Of a stretch of 50,717 nucleotides of DNA, positions 35,871 to 44,551 are shown piece by piece. The notes beneath the pieces were generated by a model. It was not told where the DNA came from. It did no database searches and saw only the letters and a list, made by a program, of their open reading frames with translations. The stretch is from Candidatus Micrarchaeum acidiphilum ARMAN-2 (GTDB taxonomy: Archaea; Micrarchaeota; Micrarchaeia; Micrarchaeales; Micrarchaeaceae). Within the stretch, counting starts at the first letter, position 1, and each line of letters begins with the position of its first letter. Position numbers and translations under genes: made by a program. The DNA is taken from positions 1 through 50,717 of the forward strand of contig GG697236.1 of the NCBI GenBank assembly GCA_009387755.1. The letters are read 5' to 3'.

Positions 35871-36752
35871 ATGCAGGCAGGTTTTGGAAAGAACAGCGCA
35901 AAAAGCGCCGAGGCAAGGCAGGAGGCAAATCTTCTCAATAGCTTTGAAGGAAAGGTGTGGTTAAGGAACTTTTACGGCTCCCCGATAAGGAAGAATCTCA
36001 GCGACAGGAAAATAGACGCGAGGAGCACTACTCACCTGTCCCAGGCAGACGTTGAAGAGATGTTTGCCGCAGGAAAAAGGGACTTCAGGTATTTCATACT
36101 TAGAAACATCGATTTTTCGGGCAAGGATCTCACAGGCGCCAACTTTGACAACTGCGACCTAAGGGGCTCGAGTTTTGTAGGCTCCAAGCTCAACAGCACA
36201 AGCTTCAACAACGCCAACCTCAAGCTTGCAAACTTCAAGGATTCAAAAATAGAGAATTCGTCAATGGAAATGGCAAAGCTCGACGGCTCAAGTTTCGAAA
36301 ATGTGGACCTGCGCAGGGTAAAAATTACCATCCTTCCAATGCAGAATGTCAATTTCAAAGGCGCAAACCTAAGCCACCAGAAGCTGCGCGATCCACTAAA
36401 CTGCAATTTTGACGGTGCAAATCTGGCAGGCGCAAAGCTATTCAAAGGCTTTGGTGTGGCACACAAGCTGGAAGAGGCAGATACTGCGTGGCTGCTGATG
36501 CTGGGCAGGAAACCAGAAAAAGAGAAACCGCCACGCACACATGGGGCAAGATTGAGTTTTAAGGGCGCTGACCTTACCGGCGCAGAGCTTTCCGGATTCA
36601 ATTTCGAAGAAACCAATTTTGAAGATGCGATCATGAACGGCACGGTGTTCAAGAGCTGCACCGGATTCAATGGCGCAAACGTGAAGGGAACAAAGCTTGA
36701 AGGCAGCGACCTTCTGTCTTACGACAATTCAGGCTTTGAGTACATAGTCTAA
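35871..36752 (+). CDS. Pentapeptide-repeat protein
   Basis: 293 residues. After about 75 unassigned residues, pentapeptide repeats A(N/D)(L/F)xx run from IDFSGKDLTGANFDNCDL to about residue 190, then a short break (205-225, ending PPRTHG) and a second set (SFKGADLTGAELSGFNFEETNF) to the end. It would fold as a right-handed four-sided beta helix. The function of such proteins is generally unknown; some mimic DNA. Start supported by GGGTG; promoter contains ATAAATATCTAAA (35828-35840). Probably co-transcribed with the next gene. Confidence 0.88.
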   Translation: MQAGFGKNSAKSAEARQEANLLNSFEGKVWLRNFYGSPIRKNLSDRKIDARSTTHLSQADVEEMFAAGKRDFRYFILRNIDFSGKDLTGANFDNCDLRGSSFVGSKLNSTSFNNANLKLANFKDSKIENSSMEMAKLDGSSFENVDLRRVKITILPMQNVNFKGANLSHQKLRDPLNCNFDGANLAGAKLFKGFGVAHKLEEADTAWLLMLGRKPEKEKPPRTHGARLSFKGADLTGAELSGFNFEETNFEDAIMNGTVFKSCTGFNGANVKGTKLEGSDLLSYDNSGFEYIV

Positions 36753-36787
36753 AGGTCGGGCATCCTGCGGCGCAAAAGGGCATAAAA

Positions 36788-37312
36788 ATGGCAACAAGAT
36801 ACACTGATTCAATCGCGGAATCACAGAACAAGTCTAAGCAGTGCCTAGACATGGCAAAAGGGCTGCAGATTGCCAGGGGCACGATCAGGTTGCTAGAGCA
36901 GACCGACGACGGATATTATTTCCATCCCGCAAAGCCAGAGCAGCTGCTTGATACAAAGGATCCAGCAAGGCTATATGCCCAGCAGGTTTCCGTGCTGATG
37001 GATGGCCTGCTCGAAATCTGCAGGGCTTCTAAAATGGCCCTGCCCAGCGACGCAGACGCCATTGTTGCAATAGCCGAAGAATCCGCAAGGGCCTTCCCGT
37101 ACGAAACCATAAAGTTCATGCATATGTATGCCCAGAAAAACAAAAGCCGCCTGTCAGTGGCAGAGTCGCGCATATACGAAACTGCGCTTTCGAGAGAGGA
37201 CTCGCTGGCTTCGCAAATACCCAACAAAATTGCAAGGCTGGCGGCGTGCGACGTCTATTCCGAACAGCTCCTTGACGAAATAATAAAAAAGAAGTTCAAC
37301 CAGTTTTCTTAA
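36788..37312 (+). CDS. Unrecognised helical protein
   Basis: 174 residues, soluble and helical, no motif recognised. Features: YTDSIAESQNKSKQCLDMAKGLQIARGTI at the start, an aromatic GYYFHP turn, then helices rich in Ala/Glu. It follows the pentapeptide-repeat gene by 35 bp. Its last 17 bases overlap the end of the convergent DUF1611 gene (37296-37312). Confidence 0.65.
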   Translation: MATRYTDSIAESQNKSKQCLDMAKGLQIARGTIRLLEQTDDGYYFHPAKPEQLLDTKDPARLYAQQVSVLMDGLLEICRASKMALPSDADAIVAIAEESARAFPYETIKFMHMYAQKNKSRLSVAESRIYETALSREDSLASQIPNKIARLAACDVYSEQLLDEIIKKKFNQFS

Positions 37313-38378
37313 CGGCCCGGGCCCTATGCGTCAGCAGCCCGGAAAGTCCTGAGGCAAGCGCATCGACTCCTGTATAAAGCGGAGCAGAAACCGGAACCCC
37401 GTACCTGCGCGCGTAGCTTTTGACATAGCCCTGCACCTCAGACTTCTTCATCCTTTCCGTGTTAAGCGAAATCCCGACAGGACCCTTTCCTGACAGCAGC
37501 GTCATTATCTCAAAGAATTTTTTAAGATCTGGTATCCTGTAGTCTTCAAAGCCGTCATAAAAGATGCGCTTTGGCGCGCACTGCAGTATTATTGCGTCGG
37601 GCCTTGCGGCAGCTATTATTTCGAAGCCGCCAGGATATGCCGGGTGCATTATGCCTCCCTGGCCCTCCACCACTATGAAATCGGGCTTGTTTTCCTTCCA
37701 CGCCCTGACGACTTCGCCCTCTATGCCTCCAGCCACAAAATCGTTTATCATTGCGTCTATCAGAGCGCAGTACTTGGCGCCCTGCATCCATGCGGTCTGG
37801 CCCGTGCCAACGAAAACGGCCTTGTGGCCCATTTCATTGAGCTTCTCTACCAGCATTATGGCAGTTGTGCGCTTTCCTATGGCGCTGTCGGTCCCAAGCA
37901 CCGCAACCTTTACTGCCTTCACCTTCTCGATGTCTCCTGTAAAAAATCTCTGCATGCCCAAGAACATCTTCCTTACATCTGTTATGCTGACCTTCTTTCT
38001 CTTGGCCAGTGCGGCGAACTCCCTGTCGTCGCTCAGGAACTCGTGAAGGCCGGACACTATGTCCATGCCGTTTTCAATCGCGCTCTTCACATATCTCCTG
38101 TACTCCTTTGGCAGATAACCCCCATCGGTCGCAACTCCGACTATAAGCACCTTGGCTCCTATGCCTACGGCTTCATCAAGGGAGGGCAGCATGGGTATGC
38201 CTCTTCTGTGGCCATCTAATACCTCTCCTGCATCCCTGCCTGCAAACTTCGAATCTATAACGCCCACTATCTCGTAGCGCTTCGAGTACCTTACGAGCCC
38301 ATGGGCAGTCTTGCCGTTAGTTGATCCGAAGAATCCCTGTGCGAGTATGACTGCTTTCGGGGGTTTGTCGTATTTCAT
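37296..38378 (-). CDS. DUF1611 family protein (DgcN-like)
   Basis: 360 residues. An N-terminal Rossmann-like domain (AVILAQGFFGSTNGKTAHGLVRY, VGVIDSKFAGRDAGEV) is followed by a P-loop domain with GTDSAIGKRTT (162-172), FVGTGQTAWMQG and VVEGQGGIMHPAYPGG. DUF1611 includes the D-glutamate N-acetyltransferase DgcN and related proteins; the substrate here is not known. The start ATG lies inside the end of the XTP/dITP pyrophosphatase gene (4-bp overlap) with AGGTGATT upstream, so the two are translated together. Confidence 0.85.
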   Translation of the reverse strand: MKYDKPPKAVILAQGFFGSTNGKTAHGLVRYSKRYEIVGVIDSKFAGRDAGEVLDGHRRGIPMLPSLDEAVGIGAKVLIVGVATDGGYLPKEYRRYVKSAIENGMDIVSGLHEFLSDDREFAALAKRKKVSITDVRKMFLGMQRFFTGDIEKVKAVKVAVLGTDSAIGKRTTAIMLVEKLNEMGHKAVFVGTGQTAWMQGAKYCALIDAMINDFVAGGIEGEVVRAWKENKPDFIVVEGQGGIMHPAYPGGFEIIAAARPDAIILQCAPKRIFYDGFEDYRIPDLKKFFEIMTLLSGKGPVGISLNTERMKKSEVQGYVKSYARRYGVPVSAPLYTGVDALASGLSGLLTHRARAVKKTG

Positions 38379-38950
38379 TTAATCACCTTTTCTTTAGCAT
38401 TGTTTTTAATCAAATATTCCGCAAGCTGCTCAAATGCGCGCATCCTGTGCGAAATTTTATTTTTCTCCAGGACTCCCATCTCGGAGAATGTTTTCTTGCT
38501 GCCGGACGGCACGAATATCGGGTCGTAGCCGAAGGCCCTGCCCCTGTGCACTCGATCCGAAATCGATCCATGAACAATACCTTCGAATATGCGGGTCGAG
38601 GATCCGTCGGCATAGCCTATAGAGGTTTTAAAGTGCGCCCCTCTGTCACGCTTTCCGTCAAGCAGGGCGAGTATTCCTTCCAGCCCTATTGTGTGATAAA
38701 CAAACGAGGCGTAAGGGCCCGGAAATCCTTTCAATGCATCTATGAACAGGCCCGAATCCTCAACTATTAGGGGTTTCCTGAGTGCAGCGTATGCCAGAGC
38801 TGCAGAAGTTCTGGCTACCTCAGAGGTATCGCCCGATTGTATTTCCAGCTTCTCATACCTTGACCATTTAAGGTCGATACCGAAGGCCTTTGACATGCCT
38901 ATAATCTCTTCGGCCTTGTGCCTGTTGCTGCTTAAAAATAGTATTTGCAT
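38375..38950 (-). CDS. rdgB: XTP/dITP diphosphatase (RdgB/HAM1 family)
   Basis: 191 residues, full length. FLSSNRHKAEEI is the N-terminal SxNxxKxxE motif, VEDSGLFIDAL the catalytic loop with Asp, and FGYDPIFVPSG plus SHRMRAFEQL the C-terminal substrate site. Hydrolyses non-canonical purine triphosphates to keep them out of nucleic acids. A TATA-like CTATTAAAATCC about 27 nt upstream suggests a leaderless mRNA. Heads a two-gene operon with DUF1611. Confidence 0.95.
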   Translation of the reverse strand: MQILFLSSNRHKAEEIIGMSKAFGIDLKWSRYEKLEIQSGDTSEVARTSAALAYAALRKPLIVEDSGLFIDALKGFPGPYASFVYHTIGLEGILALLDGKRDRGAHFKTSIGYADGSSTRIFEGIVHGSISDRVHRGRAFGYDPIFVPSGSKKTFSEMGVLEKNKISHRMRAFEQLAEYLIKNNAKEKVIK

Positions 38951-38983
38951 ACGTGATTTATGGCAAAAAGGATTTTAATAGGT

Positions 38984-39352
38984 TTAGGTCTGCCTGCGCT
39001 GCTCGCCATCACTGCTTTCTTCGCCCACGGTCTTCTTAAGCCCGAACGTTACTAACAGCGTGCCTACCACACCGGCTGCGATAAACCCGATGTCAACCCA
39101 GAGCTGTCCGGTGCTGTGTGTCATGTACTGTGCAGGTATTGTGTCGCTGCGCTGGTATACATACGCCGGAACGTTGTCCTTTATCTTAGTCCAAATGACT
39201 GCGGCAGCGGTCAGCAATACGCCGCCCGCCCCAAGCGCAATCTTGCCATACACTGAGCCTGATTTGAAATCATCCTTTTCTAAAACTGCATCTTCGGCAG
39301 CATCGCGCCTCAGCATCAAAGCTTTCTTGGGTGCAATCCTATCATTGTACAT
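38984..39352 (-). CDS. Small two-helix membrane protein
   Basis: 122 residues from ATG 39352; ATG 39361 is also in frame, but the shorter start gives a TATA-to-start distance of 37, in line with neighbouring genes. Layout: charged N-tail (DRIAPKKALMLRRDAAEDAVLEKDD), helix IALGAGGVLLTAAAVIW, a loop of about 30 residues, helix WVDIGFIAAGVVGTLLVTF and an acidic tail (GEESSDGEQRRQT). This repeats the architecture of the 35078-35734 protein with a shorter external part. No family recognised. TATA-like ATTAAATATC at 39381-39390. Confidence 0.6.
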   Translation of the reverse strand: MYNDRIAPKKALMLRRDAAEDAVLEKDDFKSGSVYGKIALGAGGVLLTAAAVIWTKIKDNVPAYVYQRSDTIPAQYMTHSTGQLWVDIGFIAAGVVGTLLVTFGLKKTVGEESSDGEQRRQT

Positions 39353-39420
39353 ATCCACCATAAACTATTTTGTCTTTAATGATATTTAATTGCTACTATG
39401 GTGTTTGGGCTTTTGCAAAG

Positions 39421-39444
39421 CAAAAAAGAAAAAAGAAAGAAATC
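39421..39444 (-). terminator. T-rich terminator
   Basis: Just past the stop at 39446 the - strand reads TTTCTTTCTTTTTTCTTTTTT, an archaeal oligo-T termination signal. Confidence 0.5.
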
Positions 39445-39445
39445 G

Positions 39446-40219
39446 TCACTCTTCTTCTCCGCCCTTCTCAAGCGGCACCTTTTGATTCCTCATGTCGAGT
39501 ATGCCAAGAGGCGCCTTGTAGAAGCCGTCTATATTGCGCTTTCCCAGCATCGAATACGCGTCTTCAACTACGGCCTCAGTCTTCTTATTTGTCTCGTTAA
39601 AGACCTCTGCAGTGATACGAACCGCCTCGTCGTAGCTCTTAGCATTCCTAAGCTTGTAAGTCAGATCGTTCATCTGGTTCTTTTGGAATTCGGCTATGTT
39701 GTCCGTGAGCTCCTGGGCCTTGTCGGCAAGCTTTGCAAGGTCGGTCCTGCCTGTAATATTCTCCTTTGCATGCTCAATGCCGTCGAAAATTTTTTCAACC
39801 TTTTTAGTGAAGAGACTGTTTATTATGGCCTTGGAGCCTGATGTTGCTACCGTCTCGAAAAATTCCCTCAAGGGCTTTTTTGCGTCTTCCCTCGCCTTCT
39901 CCTGGGCGTCAACTAGCTCAACCTTGGGCGCAGCCGGTTTCCCCTCAATCTCTGCCAATATCCTGTCAACTTGCGCATTTTCCTCTTCGCGTCTCTTTCT
40001 TAAGCGCTCCTTGAAATAAATATCATTTGCTACTCCGACAAAATTCTCGGTTGGACCCTGGAGCTTTTTTATCCCAGAATCTAAGGCCCCCTCATATGCA
40101 TTTGCGAGGAATTTTGTAGTTTTATCCTTCTGCACGCCGGCATTTTTAACAAATCTTTCTACAGCGACCTCCACCATCTCCTTCCCCTGCTTCTTGAGAT
40201 CCTTTTCAACTGATGACAC
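39446..40219 (-). CDS. Unrecognised charged coiled-coil protein
   Basis: 257 residues from GTG 40219, chosen because GGTGGT is just upstream and because a TATA element at 40250-40259 would overlap the start of the longer frame (ATG 40249). The protein is highly charged and helical: a KERLRKRREEENAQVDRILAEIEG segment, a Lys/Glu-rich middle, then ITGRTDLAKLADKAQELTDNIAEFQKNQ. The tail is acidic (PLEKGGEEE). No membrane helix and no recognised family. A structural role is possible. Confidence 0.6.
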   Translation of the reverse strand: MSSVEKDLKKQGKEMVEVAVERFVKNAGVQKDKTTKFLANAYEGALDSGIKKLQGPTENFVGVANDIYFKERLRKRREEENAQVDRILAEIEGKPAAPKVELVDAQEKAREDAKKPLREFFETVATSGSKAIINSLFTKKVEKIFDGIEHAKENITGRTDLAKLADKAQELTDNIAEFQKNQMNDLTYKLRNAKSYDEAVRITAEVFNETNKKTEAVVEDAYSMLGKRNIDGFYKAPLGILDMRNQKVPLEKGGEEE

Positions 40220-40249
40220 AACTACCACCAATAAATTAAACCCTTTCAT

Positions 40250-40261
40250 GATATTTATATC
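40250..40261 (-). promoter_or_regulatory. TATA element of the 39446-40219 gene
   Basis: GATATAAATATC on the - strand; TATAAATATC lies 40 nt before GTG 40219. It belongs to the TATAAATATC group seen at several short unrecognised genes. Confidence 0.5.
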
Positions 40262-40295
40262 TTCCTTGATATAAAATAGTATGATCTAGCATACA

Positions 40296-41225
40296 ATGGC
40301 GACTATTATGACTACGGAAATGATGGAAGGCGGCATAACCCAGTTCTATTCTGCCGATGGCGTAAAGCTCAACGCCTTTATGAACCGGCCGAGAAGCGTG
40401 CGTGCATACAAGGACCTTGCAGTGCTGCATGTGCATGGCCTAACTGGGAATTTCTTCGGCAGCACAGGCATAATGGAAATCTCAAAAAGGCTTGCCAGTT
40501 CAGGCATAACCTTCATGTCTATAGAAACGCGCGGCAGCTACATAGTCGAAGTCTTCAATAAGGGCAGGGGCAAGCACAGCTCGGAGCAGGCGCGCGGATC
40601 TGCATTTGAAAGATTCGAAGAGAGCGTATACGACATTGATGGGGCAGTAAGTTTCCTTCGAAGGGCAGGGTTCAGGCGCATAGTGCTTTCGGGGCACAGC
40701 AGCGGCTGCCAGAAGATTGCCTACTACGCATACAAGAAGAAGTGCAGGCGCATATCGGGCATTATTCTCATGTCACCTGTTGATGACTACAACTACGACT
40801 CAAGCTATTTCGGCAAAAATCACTCAGAAATAGTCCGGATGGCAAAGCGGATAAAGGCCAGGGGCGGCTACGATGCGCTTATGCCGAAAAAGTTTGCCAA
40901 TGACACCCAGTTTATCTCTGCGGGAAGGTTCCTCAGCACAAACGATCTCAGCAATCCGGAGGCAAGGATATTCAACTACAACGGAAGGCTCGAAGAATTT
41001 TCAAGGATAACATGCCCTGTGCTTGCAATATTCGGGACAAGGGACCATTACGAGAAAATGGACGTAAGAAAATGCCTGAAAAGGCTTTCAGATGTAAGCT
41101 CATCAGCAAGAATATCGACAATGACCATAAAAGGAGCCAACCACAACTTCAAGGGAAGGAGGGATGCACTGGCATCGCTGATTGATGCATGGATAAAAAA
41201 GAATTTTGCCGAGGGCAGAAGGTAA
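40296..41225 (+). CDS. Alpha/beta hydrolase
   Basis: 309 residues. The oxyanion region is HVHGLTGNFFGS, the nucleophile is Ser in SGHSSGCQK (about residue 133), the acid is probably Asp in IFGTRDHYEKM and the base His in KGANHNF. This is the organisation of the DUF1749/esterase-like hydrolases. Cytoplasmic, substrate unknown. TATAAAA about 27 nt before the ATG points to a leaderless transcript. Confidence 0.88.
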   Translation: MATIMTTEMMEGGITQFYSADGVKLNAFMNRPRSVRAYKDLAVLHVHGLTGNFFGSTGIMEISKRLASSGITFMSIETRGSYIVEVFNKGRGKHSSEQARGSAFERFEESVYDIDGAVSFLRRAGFRRIVLSGHSSGCQKIAYYAYKKKCRRISGIILMSPVDDYNYDSSYFGKNHSEIVRMAKRIKARGGYDALMPKKFANDTQFISAGRFLSTNDLSNPEARIFNYNGRLEEFSRITCPVLAIFGTRDHYEKMDVRKCLKRLSDVSSSARISTMTIKGANHNFKGRRDALASLIDAWIKKNFAEGRR

Positions 41226-41294
41226 TGCGCTAAAGTCACACGTGGTGGAAAGCTATTTAAATGTTAAACTGCCAGTGCAAATACGGGTCTATTG

Positions 41295-42626
41295 ATGTTG
41301 GCGACCAAGACTCTGTCTGACAAGCATGAGTTACTCGCGGCCTCGGAACAGGCCGTTCGACATCTAATTTCTCAGGTTAAAGAAAACGGCTACATATCCG
41401 CGGCAAAGGACTACTGGTGGTACCAACCGCACTGGATAAGGGACTCCTCCTGGATTGCAATATCCCTAATACGGTTCGCGCGCTATTCATCCGGCGACAG
41501 CCCCATGCTTGCACGCGACGCGCTTTCAGCTGCAGACAAGATAATAGCCTTCAACATGGACGTGGTGCGCAAGCACTCTGCCAACCTGCAAAGGGCCATA
41601 GACGCACCCTACGAGCACCCGGACTTCATGAAGCTTTCGCACAGGATACCTGCGAGGGTAGGAACCGACGGAAAATTCTACTATGGTGGGGGAATAAACG
41701 ACATCCAGGAATCAGACAGGCACCACAGCTGGCTGATGCAGCATGACAACGTACCTCTTATAATGCTTTCAATAAAAGAGCGCGTTTCCAGCTTCGGCAT
41801 GTCGAGTGGCATAAGGAGCTTCATAGATTCAAACATGGAGCTGATGCTGAAATACGTCGGCAAGATATACGTGTCGGAATGCTCAAATGCGTGGGAGATA
41901 AAGACTGACATGCTGCATGCATACGATGTTGCGGCCGCGCACGCGTTTTTCAGGGCGGCAGAATACCTGTCAGAGATTGGCGTGGCGAGAATTACAAAGG
42001 ATGAAATAAAGACGATAGAAACCGGCATATACCGGCACAATGACAACGGCACAGAAAGATGCGCGTCCCCGGCAGAATTTCTCAAGGACTTGTTTGTGGA
42101 AGACGGCAAGCTGTACGCCAACAAGAGGCCCAACGCGAGCCGCCCCGAGAAAGATCTCGGATTTGACGCAGAGGAGCTTTTCATATTTACTGAGTTCGGC
42201 CTTTCCAAAGAGCTCGGGCCGGAAATAGAGCACAATACCATATCTTCGATAAAAAGCGAGCTGTTTGCAGGGCACGAGCTGCCGGTGAGGTTCAAGGACG
42301 ACACCTACTACAAGGGCGGCCGCTGGCTTCTGCTTGGCCTTGAAATGGCCAACTACGAGATTGAAAGAGGCAACATCGAGCAGGCAGAAAGGACAATCAG
42401 GTACGTAATCGACAAATATGGGGGATCATACCCGGAGCAGGAGATAGTTGATCCTGCGCACCCAGAAGCAGACATGGACGGCCTATATGCTGCGAACGGC
42501 AGCAAGCCCATACAGGACCTTGCGTGGTCATATGCCGCGCTGGTAAACTCTACTGTAAAGCTTTTATCTGGATACGAGAGAGAAGCCATCCCGCAGCAGC
42601 CTAGGATTTCACTGCAGCGCAGATAA
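41295..42626 (+). CDS. Glucoamylase-like glycoside hydrolase (GH15-like)
   Basis: 443 residues of alpha/alpha-barrel type. KDYWWYQPHWIRDSSW (about 38-53) matches the W-x-RD-x-S site, SWLMQHDN and ECSNAWEIKTDMLHAYDVA the middle (with the catalytic-type Glu in AWE), and AEELFIFTEFGL with KPIQDLAWSYAALV the C-terminal part. GH15 enzymes release glucose from alpha-glucans such as glycogen or trehalose. No signal peptide, so intracellular. The start is ATG 41295 with GGGT upstream; a TTG lies one codon earlier. Confidence 0.75.
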   Translation: MLATKTLSDKHELLAASEQAVRHLISQVKENGYISAAKDYWWYQPHWIRDSSWIAISLIRFARYSSGDSPMLARDALSAADKIIAFNMDVVRKHSANLQRAIDAPYEHPDFMKLSHRIPARVGTDGKFYYGGGINDIQESDRHHSWLMQHDNVPLIMLSIKERVSSFGMSSGIRSFIDSNMELMLKYVGKIYVSECSNAWEIKTDMLHAYDVAAAHAFFRAAEYLSEIGVARITKDEIKTIETGIYRHNDNGTERCASPAEFLKDLFVEDGKLYANKRPNASRPEKDLGFDAEELFIFTEFGLSKELGPEIEHNTISSIKSELFAGHELPVRFKDDTYYKGGRWLLLGLEMANYEIERGNIEQAERTIRYVIDKYGGSYPEQEIVDPAHPEADMDGLYAANGSKPIQDLAWSYAALVNSTVKLLSGYEREAIPQQPRISLQRR

Positions 42627-42662
42627 TCTTAGGGCAATGTCCTGCTGACTATGCGAGCCGAT

Positions 42663-43082
42663 TCATCTGAGCATAAGTTCGGCTCTCAAATCTCTGTTCA
42701 GCGCGCCCATCGTGGATCCGTCCGCATTGGGCCTGTAAAACTTTTCATAGAGCTTGCCTATCCTTTCGGAATCATGAAGCGATCTTTCTACATATTCCTT
42801 TATCTTCTTCGGCGTGCCTAAATAGCCGTGGTACAGTATCAGAAGCTTGACTGCCTTCTTCGCAGTATCATCCCCCGCAACGCTCCTCCAGAAGCCTATG
42901 TCCTTCTTGTAAAGATCATATGCAAGGTCGGAATACTTGGAGCTCTGGAGCCCAATAACCTTTTTAAAAACTGAGTCGGTTTCGCTCCTTACCTCATTGA
43001 GCGCAGCCTTGTAAAAGTCAGAGCTCATCTTTGCATTGTCCAAATAGCCCCTCATTTTGTCGTGCAGGCTTTTTTCGGCCAT
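42663..43082 (-). CDS. Unrecognised small protein with the shared promoter
   Basis: 139 residues, soluble, helical and basic: MAEKSLHDKMRGYLDNAKM, then KYSDLAYDLYKKDIGFWRSVAG and KLLILYHGYLGTPKKIKEYVERSL. No family recognised. Ribosome site GGTG is 5 nt upstream of ATG 43082. Its promoter is almost identical to that of the 44122 gene over 23 bases, which is the main clue to its role: a common regulon. Confidence 0.6.
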   Translation of the reverse strand: MAEKSLHDKMRGYLDNAKMSSDFYKAALNEVRSETDSVFKKVIGLQSSKYSDLAYDLYKKDIGFWRSVAGDDTAKKAVKLLILYHGYLGTPKKIKEYVERSLHDSERIGKLYEKFYRPNADGSTMGALNRDLRAELMLR

Positions 43083-43100
43083 GATAACACCAATTGTTGA

Positions 43101-43128
43101 TGTTTATGCGCATTTCCAGATATTTATA
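43101..43128 (-). promoter_or_regulatory. Promoter with TATAAATATCTGG and the palindrome ATGCGCAT
   Basis: The - strand reads TATAAATATCTGGA (from 43128) and then AATGCGCAT; 23 bases from the TATA are identical to 44084-44106. The palindrome ATGCGCAT occupies 43106-43113, between the TATA box and the expected transcription start. Distance from TATA to ATG 43082 is 46 nt. Confidence 0.65.
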
Positions 43129-43179
43129 CGTTCCTTGTCATGCAAACAAAATATTTTATAAGGGCAATGCAATAATACA

Positions 43180-44058
43180 ATGATGGATTCAAGAAGAGTG
43201 TACAAGCTAATCCTGGCAAGCGTGTTCCTTTACGCGGTCAACGGTACAATAGACTACGTTGTGATAAAGCACCTTCAGCTGGGCACAGCCGTACTCTCGA
43301 TAGGCATAGGCCTTGCAGTGGGCTTCGCAGTGGTCGCAAGCGCCTCAAGGCTGCGCTTTTCTTTGGCCAGGAAGCGCTACTATGCTTTCAGCGGGGCTTC
43401 GGCTCTGCTCATAGCGGCGTATACTGCACTGCTGTTTCTGGCATACGAGAAATACACGCTTGCCAGCATATACCCACTTATAGGGCTATCCGCACTCGTG
43501 TTCTTCGCCATAGACGCCATCAGGTACAGGAGGAGGGTCCAGCCGAGGAAATCGGCCATGCTGTTTATAGGGGTTCTTTTTGTGGCTGCGGGAGTTTTCT
43601 ACGCGGAGAGCAACGGCTTTTCTTTCCAGGCAGGCACGCTGCCTTTCATAGTGGGAATATCAGTCGTAGCGGGAGTGGCGTACTACATGCAGTTCTACAG
43701 GATAGAAAAGTACAGCGTAGGCTCCAAGCTGGCCCTGCAGCCTGTGTTCCTGGTAATAATCGCGCTCGCCTTACAGCCCGCGATTGCAGGCCAGAGCCTG
43801 GCATACGTTGCGCTGGGGGTTTTGGGAGGCTCAACATTCACCATGGCAAACTTCCTCGAACTAAGGGCAATGAAGGCCAGCATGACAAGATCGATAAGCA
43901 GGACCGTTGTAAGGAGGAACCTGCTGAACGACCTCGGCTACCTTGACACCCTGCTCGTGCTTGCCGGCAGCATCATAATAGGAAGCTTCCTTCCGATAGA
44001 GCTCCTTGGCGGCGTGCTGATATTCTCCGGCATCCTTATAATAAGCAGGATAAGATAG
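43180..44058 (+). CDS. EamA/DMT-like ten-helix transporter
   Basis: 292 residues with about ten hydrophobic helices in two halves: KLILASVFLYAVNGTIDYVVI and AVLSIGIGLAVGFAVV in the first, LPFIVGISVVAGVAYYMQF, LGVLGGSTFTMANFLEL and LPIELLGGVLIFSGILIISRI in the second. The pattern fits the drug/metabolite transporter superfamily. Substrate unknown. TATAAG about 27 nt before the ATG suggests a leaderless transcript. It is divergent from the 42663 gene. Confidence 0.75.
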   Translation: MMDSRRVYKLILASVFLYAVNGTIDYVVIKHLQLGTAVLSIGIGLAVGFAVVASASRLRFSLARKRYYAFSGASALLIAAYTALLFLAYEKYTLASIYPLIGLSALVFFAIDAIRYRRRVQPRKSAMLFIGVLFVAAGVFYAESNGFSFQAGTLPFIVGISVVAGVAYYMQFYRIEKYSVGSKLALQPVFLVIIALALQPAIAGQSLAYVALGVLGGSTFTMANFLELRAMKASMTRSISRTVVRRNLLNDLGYLDTLLVLAGSIIIGSFLPIELLGGVLIFSGILIISRIR

Positions 44059-44083
44059 GCGCGCAGCCAACGCCAAAGTCGAA

Positions 44084-44110
44084 TATAAATATCTGGAAAT
44101 GCGCATTAAT
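44084..44110 (+). promoter_or_regulatory. Promoter with TATAAATATCTGG and the palindrome AATGCGCATT
   Basis: TATAAATATCTGG starts at 44084 and the palindrome AATGCGCATT is at 44098-44107. TATA to ATG 44122 is 38 nt, so the palindrome covers the interval just before the transcription start, a usual place for a repressor to bind. Confidence 0.65.
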
Positions 44111-44121
44111 AAAGGATTAGC

Positions 44122-44547
44122 ATGACTAATGCAAACATTGCAAAGAACGTAAATAAGCTGGAAAATCCCGTTCTTGAAGACTCATTGCGAAAGTACTTTA
44201 TGGCATGCAATTTCAATGACTATGGATTCACTGCAAACGCGACAATGATAGTGGAGGAAGCCATAAGGCAAGTAATATCGCAGGCCAACAAACCTTACAT
44301 AAAGCCGGCAGAAAAGAAAGCCATTGCGGACCTGTTTCATATGTATAGCTCCAACTTCCTTCCGACATGCATTAAAGAGATGCATAAGGAGATCGCAGAA
44401 TCAAAGGTATACACATACTTCCTGTGGCAGCAGTACAACTTGATGCAGGAAAGGGAAGACTTTGCGATAGAGGAAATTCCTGCAGTTTACAAAAGAATGC
44501 TGAGAGAGCAGAAAACCGACTCTATGCCAAAAATAGCACAAAGGTGA
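44122..44547 (+). CDS. Unrecognised helical protein, first of a two-gene operon
   Basis: 141 residues, soluble and helical, no family recognised. Notable: ANIAKNVNKLENPVLEDSLRKYF, a MACNFNDYGF segment, HMYSSNFLPTCIKEMHKEIAE and YFLWQQYNLMQ. Promoter as described at 44084-44110. The following gene begins 4 bp after its stop, with its ribosome site inside this gene. Confidence 0.6.
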   Translation: MTNANIAKNVNKLENPVLEDSLRKYFMACNFNDYGFTANATMIVEEAIRQVISQANKPYIKPAEKKAIADLFHMYSSNFLPTCIKEMHKEIAESKVYTYFLWQQYNLMQEREDFAIEEIPAVYKRMLREQKTDSMPKIAQR

Positions 44548-44551
44548 CAAG

